DNA of 64,000 bases, taken from contig NC_134652.1 in the NCBI RefSeq assembly GCF_030463565.1, forward strand, positions 8,025,897 through 8,089,896, read 5' to 3'. A program made the translations under genes and the position numbers. The notes below the pieces were generated by a model. It was not told the DNA's origin. It worked only from the letters and a program-made list of their open reading frames with translations, and searched no databases. The stretch comes from Pelecanus crispus. Lineage: Eukaryota > Chordata > Aves > Pelecaniformes > Pelecanidae. Shown piece by piece: positions 1 to 11,700 of this stretch (position 1 is the stretch's first letter; every line of letters begins with the position of its first letter).

Positions 1-1021
1 AATGTTATGTTAATAATAAATGTCATGTTTATTAACATATTTAACAACATTAATAAACGGGAAGCTGTCAAACTGGTGTTACCCTGAGCAAAGACCATAA
101 TAACACTAAGTGGTAACTCTAGGGGACTACGTGAAAACAAGAACCTTTCTTCTGATGGAGGTGCAAAGTACTGTAACTGAAAAATAAAGCAATATGTCTC
201 CTACCTTTGTGAAGAGCAACTTTGAGATAGGGAAGGTTACTTAGGCAGGGTCTAGAACACACAATGAAAGCAGGAAAGGAAAAAGAAATGAGCTTGTACT
301 GTAACAGGTCAAGGTCTCTGGATTCCCAAAGCAATTCCCAAATTGCTAATAAAAGTGCTTTATGCTTTACTGTCTATGAAACAGAGATAGTGTATGTACT
401 TGTCTACTGAGAAGCATCTAAAGTCATTTAACCTGCCACAGTGAAACGAAGACTTCCATGAGAGGGTCCCAGAGGAAAAATTAGTGGCCCTGAATATACC
501 TGCCTGGGACAAAGCACGTGTCCTCCAAGGGGCAGACAGGCCAGACTCTGTATCTGCCCAAGAAGTCTGAATACAAATCCTTGAAAACTAAAATTAAAAA
601 GTAATTACCTGAATAAGGGTCACAGAATCCATTGCTTTGTAGATAGGGCTTATTAGAACAAGAGAATATCAGACAGATACCACAAGTATGACCTGCCATA
701 ACCTAACGAAACCACAGCGGCATATGAAAATGTACTATTTTGTTCTGCGGAGCTGCCTGATTTTCAGAGCATTGTTAGTGATGGAGTATAGCTTTGCTCT
801 ATGGCAAGCAAGCAATTGCCTACCTTCTTCATAACTGGCATAGAGCTGGGGCTATAAACCAGGGAGACTAAACAGTTGGGATTCAGAATAGACAGACCAT
901 TTGCCTCGCTGCATTTGCCAGTTGGGGTTTGGAGAGGGGAGCTTTTAAATATATTTTAGTACCACAATTTTTCCTATTCAGCCGGCACTTTTTTCCATCA
1001 TTGCTTGCAGGTTAGAAGGAC

Positions 1022-1105
1022 GTTTGGACCCTGACCAGACAAAGCTTATGAGTATTTCCAAGTCAAGAGCTTGGAAGTCAATAGGATTACTCACCTACTC
1101 GAGAG
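1022..1105. repeat. Ancient palindromic amniote repeat fragment
   Basis: GGACCCTGACCAGACAAAGC, TTATGAGTATTTCC and GGAAGTCAATAGGATTACTC resemble the common decayed element of the form GGCCCTGATCCAGCAAAGC... CCCATTGAAGTCAATGGGACTACTCA. Copies are known to me from bird, turtle and crocodilian genomes. Edges are approximate. Confidence 0.5.
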
Positions 1106-4100
1106 CTAGGAGGAGTGAAGGAGGCAAAGTTTTTAAGGAGAGGTAATGTATTTTATGAGAAAAACTGCTATTGCTGGAAAAAATAGACAAACTCTCATGG
1201 ACACAAGTTCTAAGTGCGAGCCCCGTCAAAGACTTTCATTTCTGGTGCAGATGAATTACTTGGTTCACACCTTCTGTTGCCTTGAAACACCTCAGGGCCA
1301 GTTGCCTCCCATTTTCAGGCACTTAGCTGCGGTGCCTTTTCCCACAGCCTCGTCAATGAGATCTGAACTGCTCTCTAGACGTACCTATCTTTTTTTTCCC
1401 AGGGCTCCTGAGGCACCTCCTGAATTATGTGCCTATAATTCAGGGGGATTTAGGACACCTGACGTGTCATGTAATGTTACACAATTACATCCCAGATCCT
1501 GGCTTTCAACATCGAAAATCCAGCAAACCTAGATGAGGTGATTTCAGGCTGAGTTTCTTTGTGGTTCCATTATGCTTTTTTGGACAATGATTAGCTGTAA
1601 CATAAAGCAAATGTAAAAAAAATCTGGCTCTAAATTCTCTATATACTCAATCCTCTAATCCGCCTCCACATAATCTGTTATATCATACAGCCCTTGGTGT
1701 AGGTGTGTAGTTCAGCTCTGATGACTGAATGCTATTATGTGAACACCCACACAGTGCTAGCAGACAGAGCGATGCTGCAGCTCTTCCTTCTGCACAGCAG
1801 TCAAGCTCGAGCATCCTTACGCCCCCCACCCCCTTTCACCCCATCTGTGCTCTCTTCTTCAGTACCCTCCAGCCCCACGGAATCGGTTTCTACAGACCAG
1901 TGTCTGTGCTCCACTCCCTGCTCTGAATCTGCTTCAGCAAGACGCAAAAAGTTACTTACTTGTGTTTGATGTCACCAGAGCAGCAGGATCCCAGCTCTGC
2001 AGGTGAGAGTGGAAAATATGATATTCTGTGCTTTGTATTGCGCAAACCCATGAGCCGACGGTTAGTCTTCCTGAAGATGAGCAAGAGAAGAGGATAAGGA
2101 TTTCAATTCATGGCATATTCCCCAGATATTCCACTGCATTTGACATACAAGGTCTTCATTTAGTTCAGCTCCTGTTGGGGAGATTGAAACCCTACTAGAA
2201 GTTATGTTGGCAAAATAGCTGCTCTTACAATATATATACACATAAGCATATTCCCATTTCTTGTTTTCAAGAGAAAATCGTGCCTTTTACTTGTCTATAG
2301 TGCACATTCTTAGCTCATTCCTCCCTCAGTATATTTTATTTAAGCTAGAACTACAACTTTGAAACCGAATGCCTTCTTATATCCATTTATATTTACCAGC
2401 CTTCACAATATGTGCCAAAGGCAGAGTTCCTGAAAAACAAAGGCCTGGTGAACAAGTGCTACTGCCTGCCAATAAAACAAGTTGTGCAGCAGAAACTTAA
2501 TGGGAAGCTTGTTGAGTGTTTTAAAAAAAATACTACCAACCTCCACCCACCCAAATATTAATTGGACAAATTGGCCAAAAGCCTTGCGTTCTTACATAAA
2601 TCTACTTTATTATTAAGAAAAGATGTACTAAGGAAAATTCAGTCCCTACCAGGATGGAGCTTAAAAAATGGGGAAGCAGCAAAAGGGAGCTTAGCAAAAG
2701 CAATGTCAGTGAGACATAGGACAATATATCCCATAGATGTTATTTATCTAAAGGAAACCCTAATTTTGAAATCTAATTAAAAATTGTTACCAAATATCAC
2801 ATCAGCTGATTCCAAAATCTGTTTCATCAGCTCAGAACCTTTTCATATCACTGGGACTGCACAGGTGCGTACAAAGGTATAATTTGAATTTGTTTCTTAT
2901 GAAACAGCTCATAAGTAAAAAATACACTGTTTTGGCTGTTATCAGACATATTTTTCTAGGTGCCCATAATGGCAAAAATGGCATAAGCCGTTCACATCGT
3001 TAAAGCTTTGGGAGCTGACCAGGCTTGATACACAGGCTCTATGAGACCATAAAGAAAACGTCTGTGAGCAAATTCCTATCAAGAATGAATCAAAACTCTG
3101 TGTGAAAGGTAATTTTTGGCATCTCTGGCCTAGCAAAGTAATGCCAATTTAAGTATATAAGATAGGTCGCTTTCCACTCTTGGCCTAGTTGAGTCAGTGT
3201 GACTTCTTAGGCAAGACAGAAGGACTCAGAGCAGGAGTCTGTGTGCGCTAAGGAAAGAACAAATCAACCTGTGTCATAAATCAGCTTTATTCTTACAGGA
3301 GCCAACCTCAGAGGTTCCTTTGTGAGCTCTGGAGGTAAAACCAAAGCAGTCAAGCTTCTGTTTAGGCAGTTCTTAATCAGGCTGGCATATTTTGTCCAAC
3401 CATGCACCACTGACTTGGAATCCCAGACAAATGACTAAAGTCTTTCTATTCAGATAATATTTCCAAGCAGAAAAAAATAGATTATGTTGTAGGAAACCTC
3501 ATTAGTTGTTTTTGTTTTTTTGGTTTTGGGTTTTTTTTTTAAACTAATAACACATCCTCATTCTAAAATTCATGATTGCATCATTTAACAGTTGTAGCTT
3601 GTGCCAGCTCTCTGGATTAGTAAGTCAAAATAATGAAATTGTGAAATATCTTCCCACCATCAAGAAAAGAAAAAAAAAAAATTCTTCTTGTGTAGTGAGC
3701 AGAGAAGAACTAATTATGTGACTTTTTTTTTTTTAAATTTCAGAACAAAGAACATATAATAATTGTTGGTCCTGGAAACTTAAATATAGAATATGCTATA
3801 ATCCAGAGTTCATTATGACTTGAGGGACTGGTAATAATAATAAGGCATTATGCAGTCCTAAGGAGCTTCATATCTAGAAGGTAAATACTTAAAAGCCATG
3901 GTACATCAGCAAATCCAGAGGCAGGAATAGAGATTATTATGGTTTTAGGTGGGGGACCATTATAGTTTTTGTTTTTAAATCAGCTTTAAATCTGATTGCA
4001 GAAAAGCTTGATTTCGAAAGGGAGATTTGGTGTTCAACAACATGGGAAGGACCTGCATTTCAGATACTTTCTACCACTTCTCTGTTGGTATTCCACAGTA

Positions 4101-4490
4101 AAAAAAGAGCCTGAAAATCATTAAGAATCAAACAAACTGAAGTTAAAAGTTTTGGTCATGTAGTGGAAATAGGAAGCAAATAAGCATGTAGTGTTTTCCT
4201 TTATTGTTTTGCCCTCAGACCAGGATGACTGAAATTTAAAGTAATTGTTTGCTGATTTTTTTTTTGTTTACACTTTATACATAGAGTGTTTTGATCATCT
4301 CAGTTCATTTCTTCATACAGAAGGACACTCACTGCGAAACAGCAACCAGAAAACTGCCCTTGTTTTTGGCAAGCTACAAAAAGTGGGTGGTTAAAGTTAT
4401 TAAATGACCTCCTTATCCTTAAAGCAGTGAATAGCATCTGAGCCATAACTCTACATCAATAAAAACATATGATATGTATTATATAACTCT

Positions 4491-4524
4491 AGTTATAGAG
4501 TCTAACTCTAGTTACTCTATAACT
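4491..4524. repeat. Perfect 11-bp inverted repeat
   Basis: AGTTATAGAGT (4491-4501) and ACTCTATAACT (4514-4524) are separated by 12 bp that repeats the AACTCTAGTT sequence found just upstream. It is a mixed direct and inverted duplication. Confidence 0.85.
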
Positions 4525-6596
4525 GTAGTAAATATATTATCGGTAACAAATTAAGGCTTGCAATGGGGTGTTCTGTCTCCTGAAGGGCCAGGCTGCCTTC
4601 TGTCACCCATCCTGTTCTTTGCTTTGACCCTGAGTAACACAAGACTTCTGGAGGAAAGGGAGAGGAGAGATCACCTTTGGGGCACTTTGGATTTAGTTCT
4701 TGGAGGTGTCAGTGGTTTCAAAGTCCTACTCCAAATAAGACAGAGGATTTTGATCACAGGCTACCCACATTCCAGCTACATACACTAACCATTGGACTGT
4801 GGGAGAGAGGGGCTAGGGGAAGACTTGCTCTTTGAAATACAAATTTTGATTAGAAGTGAATCCTACAGAACCGACCTTCCTACCAGTTGTGTTTCTGAAC
4901 AGCTGTTGTAGCTAGCTTGGCTGCTTTGAATGCTCTTGTTAAGATGCTACCTCTCCACAAATACCAGAAGTAGCACAGGTCACAGAGCCCTGTAGTCAGC
5001 ATAAATATTCTCTTTCTATAATGATTGACTTTGGCTCTAAGTTGCTTTCTGGATTTCGCACTGATGAGTGACAGCGACCTGTCATCTTATAGAAATGAGC
5101 CTGCTTCTGCAGCAGGGGACTCTCGGGCAAACGCTCTATAAAACTAAAGGTGGAAAAGACAAGATGAGCAAAGCATCCCAAAGAAGCCCCTGAATTGAGG
5201 GAAAGGTAACAGCTGGATTAATGTTCAACTGCTTCATTTTGGGGTTTGCCATGAATAATTAAGTGCAATTAAGAAATAGTGCCCTGAAGATAGGATCAAA
5301 CAGACTTTGGGCGTGGTGCTTAATCCTTCTGAGTTGGGGAGTAAGGCCAGCAGCCTATAATGGATTTAACTAATTCTCTTAATTGCAGCTTCATTTGCCT
5401 GATCTTTCTAAATGGTATTAATCTAATGATTTGCAGAATAAGCACTTGGAAAAGACTTACCAAAATCACGTTAGAATCTCAAAGATATATTTCTTTTCTT
5501 AGATTTTTTTTCAGTGGGAGAAGAGATTTCATTGACAATGCAAATTCTATTAATATGGCTAAGCATTCATAGTCTTTGTTGGTATAAAATGAGAATTTAA
5601 AATGTCATTAACAAATTCAACCTTCAGAATCAATTTTTGTAACAACAAATTTTGCAAGGCTCCTAATTAGTTATCTATAGATTAAATATTTTGTAAAAGA
5701 CAAAACTGCAGCATTTCACTCTCATTTCTGTGCTGGGTACTGAAGCATTGCACAGATTTCTGCATCTCACACAAGCATTCACAAGAAACACCTCCCATGT
5801 GTTGGCAACCACACTGGGAGACGACGAGATAATCACATTTCTTTATCACTCTTTGCCTGGACAACAACAAATCTGCACAAGAAGCCTTTAGCTCTGAGGA
5901 GATTCCAGCTAACAGAAGTTATAGCTCATATCCTCAGGTCTTCCATATCAGAGCTGCCCTCTGCTCCCACCACACACCACCACCCAGGTGTTCAGTTCCC
6001 TTCTTGGAAGAGCTCACTCAGTTGAGCCCAGCAGAGCTAAAACAATTAATGAAATCTTGAGATGCAGACTACCACCAACAGTTTCTCTCCTTGGGCACAA
6101 CAGAAAATTTCTTCTCTGACAGCGGTTTGTTTGAGAAAAATCTAATGAACTGCAGCTCACGTGGAAAAAAGTGAAGCTCAGTGAATGCTGTTGACTTGCC
6201 ATAGGTGACTGACTGGGCCCATTTTCACTCCTGAGCCATTTTGAGTTTGATCCCATTCATAAGTACTGCAGAGGTAACTTCTGTTCTCCTTGCCTGAAAC
6301 CCAACATCGTGACTTGTGCTTTCACCCATGTAAATAAACAGCAAAGTTCCCACTGGCTCAGCAGTGCAGCACCCACCAGCTAAGTCCAGTTCTGCTGTGC
6401 CTTTAGCTCATGGCAAGGATCCTTCTATCTTTTAATTACAAGCTACTAATAAGATATATTAAAAAACTTAATCAAACATGAGTAACATGGGCTGTCCAAC
6501 CATGCACACAGCCGTGCTGGCTTAATGTAGGTTCACACTGCTTGTCCTTTTCCTTCCTATGGTTTGCTGCCTCCATTGCTGTGTTTTGCCTTCAGT

Positions 6597-6705
6597 TGGA
6601 CTGTAAGTTATTAGAAAAGACTTTTTTTTTTCTCTGTGTTTGTACAGCATCAAGCACAGTGAGACTCCAAGGGCCTCTCACCCTACTGTACTATTAATAA
6701 TTAAG
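6597..6705 (+). repeat. Ancient L3-like (CR1-clade) LINE tail
   Basis: GGACTGTAAGTTATTAGAAA, then CTGTGTTTGTACAGCATCAA, GCACAGTGAGACTCC and GGGCCTCTCACCCTACTGTA follow the order of the L3 3' tail as I remember it (TGTACAGCGCCTAGCACAATGG... GGGGCC... then ATAAT). It is heavily diverged, so it is an old insertion. Confidence 0.55.
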
Positions 6706-7882
6706 AACACTCATTATTTTATTCTCATTATCAAATCAAAGAAATAACACTGTTTCAAAGTTACGCATGCTGTTGCAAGTAGCAAAGATACCCATGGCCC
6801 TTTTGCTGCTCTTAGCTAGCCACTAACTCACTTAATTTTGTGTAGTTTAGCACATTACAAGATTGTTCAAGAGTGCCATAAATGATGTCAGGCACCATCA
6901 GAAACCACTTCAGAAAATCATTGCCTGTAGCCAGATCAAAAGGTGAACACCTGGAAACTTGCAGTTCTGGGAAAGCAGAATAAATCTTTTTTTTTTTTTT
7001 TCTTTCTCTTCCTCTTGGAGATTTGTTTCTTTTTGCCTTAAAGAATTTGAAAGGTTTATTTACAGCTTTTCAAATGACCTCTAATCTATTTAGAAAAACA
7101 TAGCATGGCAAATTCATCTCGGGTGTAACTCCATTTGTTGACTTAAGCAGACTTGTGCCAGAAGGGAGCCTGGCCCAGGAGTTTCTCTGCCGAGAAAAAC
7201 AAAGCATTTGAATGCAACACTTAATTGGCTTGTTGAGTCCCATCACAGACTGTCCTGGAATATATTTATTAAAGATAATGCTTTTATTTTTGTAAGATTG
7301 TATCAGTAACTGAAACTCACGGTATTAGCTTTAAACCTTGTCTTGTTCCCCAGGCTTTGCTGCTTGAGGCTGATAATTTTCACAGCACCTGACAACATTT
7401 AAAGAGACATTGTATTATGTAGTTTAGTGAAATCTAAGACCATAAATAACTGGGAAAGTTGCTTATTCTGTCAGATATCAGCAATATAATTAATTAAACA
7501 ATCCATCAGGGTCAACTTTTGGGAAGTAATATAAAAAGTTATTTATTGTGGTACGGCAGAATTTAGAGACGTGCTGGGAGCCTGCTGCAAAGACACACAG
7601 AGTCCATAAGTAATGTTAAAATGACATCTGCTATAGAGAATTTAATCAAAAGATAATTGGTTTGTTTAAGCTTACAAATTGCTGGCATTCTTCTCTTGGT
7701 CAGGTATATATTGATTCACTGAGTCCCAAATCATGAATGCTTTTATGAACACATAAATCCCAGAAAAAGAGTCTGGGGCATAAACAGTCCCATCAAAAGT
7801 GGTCACTGCCGCTTTTCATGTGATACTGCACTAAATATATAGCACAAATCTGGCTGTTGGAGCTCTCTCCGTATGTTGTATG

Positions 7883-8045
7883 TGGAGCAGGGGCACAGGG
7901 GGAGGGTGGAAGGATGTTAGGGAAAGGATTGGCAAAAAGGATAAGGAAAAGAGACAAAGCAGAAAGCAAGTTAGGAAGGGGGAAAGAGAGAGACATTCTG
8001 AAAAGCAGAAACAAGCAAATGAGATTGGGAGGTAGAGATGGGGCC
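7883..8045 (+). repeat. Purine-rich tract
   Basis: This is about 160 bp dominated by A and G (for example GGAAAGAGAGAGACATTCTG). It creates long but meaningless open frames on both strands. It is a low-complexity tract rather than a gene. Confidence 0.6.
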
Positions 8046-8728
8046 AAAGCATCAATGGACAACCAACCCTCTTCCCTGCGTGGCTGTTGAGTGGATATAC
8101 CAGTCTATAATATGAATCCTCCCTGTCCTGTCCCAAGAAACAAGCCCTAATTAACAAACCAGTGATGAAGTCAATAGAAAGCTGGTGAATAACTTGTGTA
8201 TGTTTTGGAAGAATCGGTTGCTTTGCTTTCATTTGGATGCTAACGACGTTGTGATTGCTGGGGTAAGCTGGTTTTTGGTTTTCTCAAGTACAATCTTAAT
8301 TATTTTACTATGAATAAGCTCACTTTAAAGAGTAACATTTCATGTAGATGTCTAGAAGATTTCCACCCCTTTTTTCTGACTTTAATGTAGCAATGTGAGA
8401 GCTGTGCTTACTGTACTATTCTGTCCTTTCACCATGGCTTTAGTCATATAGTTTAACAATTTATAAGAAAATCCTGAGGCCACAGGGCATATGCAAACAC
8501 ATATCAAGCCGAACTGATGGAGAGAGCACTAAGAGGGAAATTTTTTTCAAAATTGAAAATGACCTTCCATGTGCAAGCAAACAGATTTGCAGAAAATGAA
8601 CTAATAAAACAGAGTATTTTAATAAGACATCCAAACAATTTTTTTTTTACAAACCAACTTCTTGCTAAAGAAGCTGGCTAGGCCTATGCACATTCATTGC
8701 TGATAAAACCAATTGGTTTACTACATAC

Positions 8729-8754
8729 GCTAATAATATGTATGTATTATTAGC
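8729..8754. repeat. Perfect 10-bp inverted repeat
   Basis: GCTAATAATA (8729-8738), a six-base spacer, then TATTATTAGC (8745-8754). A further GCTAATAATT copy follows at about 8764. It is AT-rich intergenic sequence of unknown meaning. Confidence 0.85.
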
Positions 8755-11700
8755 AAATACATATGCTAATAATTCAGCCAGGGCAAAAATATTTAAGAAA
8801 AAAAAAAGGAGTATTCTGTAGAAGGCTGGTTTGATATATCCAAGAAACTTTTGAATTTATACACTGCGAGAAAGAAAAAGAACACTTTTTCTCATATGAA
8901 ACAACAGCAGGTAATTTAAAACCAACAAATATAAACCATATCAACCCCCAAACAATTCTTTTGAGATAAAATAAATTAAATGCCCAAATTATTTCTGTAT
9001 ATGTTTCTGATCCAGCACCACTGGGATTTTAAAACTGACTTCATGTGAGCAAGATCAAGCTCTGTATCATTAGTGGTATTACAGACTATATTTTGATTTG
9101 GAATCACAAAGTCTGAAAACTTTTCTTTTCCCTCTGGTGAGCTCTCCTGTATGAAGCACACGTACAATCCTTTCAGTGGTTCCAGGTTACAAACAACAAA
9201 CCTAATCTGAAGAGAAACATTTATAAATTTGATGTTAACTGTGATAACAGCTTTATTCAGTTAGACCTCTTAAACCTTTTAATAAAGTAGATACTTGGCA
9301 CATAGTTTTTATTTTATTTTTATAGTAGATGTATCCTCAAAAAGTTTGAAGTGATAAGTAATCTGAATATAGAGTAATATTTCTCAGTATTTGCCATGTA
9401 GTTTGTATGTATTACTATTGCATAATAAATAGATGTTTTAAATATTTGTTCGCAGAGGTCTTTCCTTGAACTTAAGCATAAGTTATCTAAACAGTTGAAA
9501 AAAGATTTATAGTTATGAAGAGGCCTATATGTCAAGCAAAGTTTTATGATACGTTCCATAATAAATTAGCAATAAATGGATACAGGTGACTGTGGAATTT
9601 ATGGCCTTTAATGTTTTAATGCTTCACTAAAGAAAAACCTATTATTAAGGTCCTAAAGGGTAATACAGGAATACTATCTACAAATTGTCAAATTAAATAG
9701 TTGTTGCCAGGTATTTGAACAGTGGAACATTTTGGCTTGACCAGCAGCAGGGGCAGACAGCAAAGAAAGTAACAGAAAACGAGATCATTTCAGAAGTACC
9801 AATGAAGACTTCACCCTGCAAACCCTACTCAAGCATGTCACCTCTGCTCCAGTCATACTGAAAATGGTGAGCTTGATCATTAACCATCTCACATTTGAAA
9901 AATCTGTAATTATCCAGGTAATCTAAGTCTACTCGTAGGGCTCTGAATTACCTATACAGTTAAAGGCTGAAGGATTCATCCCAGTTTAATTGATGGCTAA
10001 AAGCCGGTGAGCGAAGCACCGTGCCCCACTTTGCTTGGCTGAGACCTTTTCAAATCATAGATGTTTCTGTCCACGTGAAAACTATTGCTTGAATCCAGGA
10101 GATAACACACTGTGAGAAAGAAACAGATTTCACTGTGGCCTCAGGTAATACTGTGACCCTAAAACACATTGGGACAAATGCCAACACTAGACGATGCACC
10201 CACAGCAGATGCCTGCGACCTTCTGCTAACATCTCTTGAGTGGTTAAACCCCACCAAAAGACAAAAATATGGATAAAGCTGAAGAGAATCTGACCAGAAG
10301 AGGAACCAAACCTTTGGCTCAAAACAGGAATGGTATTTGGTGGGGTAAAGGGAGATAGATTTATCTTTGAATGGAAATCAGACCTGGCAGTAAGGAGTTA
10401 AGATCCCAAAGCCACTTGGCAGCGCCTGTCGCTCATGGGAAACAGCCCCCCCAGAGATGTAACACAGACCCAACCCAGCACTCAAGAAAAGACTGGGTCA
10501 AAATTACTTTTTAAGATTAGGCATATCCAAGCCATTAGCACGATGTCTGCACATTAACACATCAGCACAAAGATAGGGCAAGGGGGAGGGGGAAAGAGTT
10601 ATGCAAAAGTGCTCTGCGACTGCCATTGGGGCAGTTCATCTCTAAAAGGAAACACATGTTATCCAACCCTACGCCTAATAGGGTTGGACAGTAATTAAAA
10701 AATATCTTTTATTTGGAGAGCTGGGTCTTGAAACTACCAACTCGCACCATTAATCTTTTTGATCTACTGCAAAGATCTGCAGCAAGGGTCAGCGAGCAGG
10801 ATCTCTGCCATTTGTAGAGGGACGAGCGCACTGACAGGACAGTGAACTGTAAAACAGATACAGTCATTACATACAGTTATCGATTAACAGTGGTTGGAAA
10901 AAGCATTGTCTGGTAACCATTACTTGATCACATGACCATCTGCTCTCATGTCACTTGGCTACCATTGGTAAATAACCTCGAAAACTACCAGCAGCTCCTC
11001 AGAAATAAAGCCTAGGTGAGGCAATTGCATGGGGAACCTCGTTGGATCAAACAAGAAGCAGGAAGAGGGCACAGGGAAAGGTATCATTGCCCTCAGGCTG
11101 CCCTGTTCTGCTCATCAGAGATGGCAGAGCAAAACCTACTGCTAGGCTGGAAATCTTGAGATTTGCTCAAGACATTTGCGCTCCCACATGTGAATGTGTA
11201 AAATGGGTTGGCTAAACTTCAAGCTTTACCATGTTAACTGTGCCATAACAGTTAAAACAGAAAACCCAACTTGTCTGTCCCATGCTACATGCTCTCCTCC
11301 CAGTGTTAACACAGGTCTGCTCCACCAAATGGTTACGTCAGTCCGATTTGTCCTGGCTGGACAACCCTTCTGGGCTAAAGCACCTTGACATCTTCTACCA
11401 GTAAAACTAAACCCACAGAGGAGCTACTACCGGTATAACGCGGCAGAGTTTGTGGTCAGGGGAAAATCTATCCATAACCAGAACAGTCACCAAATAACAG
11501 TTTCCTAGCAGAGCCTGGAGGGCAATGTTTTAGCCAGCGTCCAGTGCTATCTCAGAAGACATCAGTTTAAGCCCTCTTGTCATTCAATTAATCTCCAGCA
11601 TGGCTTAAATAAAGAGAGAATCTCTCCATTCCAGATAGCCAGGATAATCAATCGTTAATTAACCCATTAGTCTTGCTCACTTCACCGTTCCTTTCGTTTC

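Larger units (their letters stand above)
1..6596. other. Intergenic, AT-rich, no gene recognised
   Basis: I found no coding exon, RNA gene or full-length element. Open frames here (up to 128 codons at 1146-1532) have no recognisable product, low-complexity composition or splice support. The content noted is an old repeat at 1022-1105, T- and A-runs, and an inverted repeat at 4491-4524. A weak resemblance to the same old repeat type near 2850-2890 is not strong enough to call. Confidence 0.7.

Noticed and set aside
1146..1532. 128-codon plus-strand frame near the left edge
   Set aside because: No family resemblance, biased composition and no splice context. It is intergenic.
7831..8232. 133-codon minus-strand frame
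   Set aside because: It is produced by the complement of a purine-rich tract (Leu/Ser/Pro/Phe-rich); low complexity.
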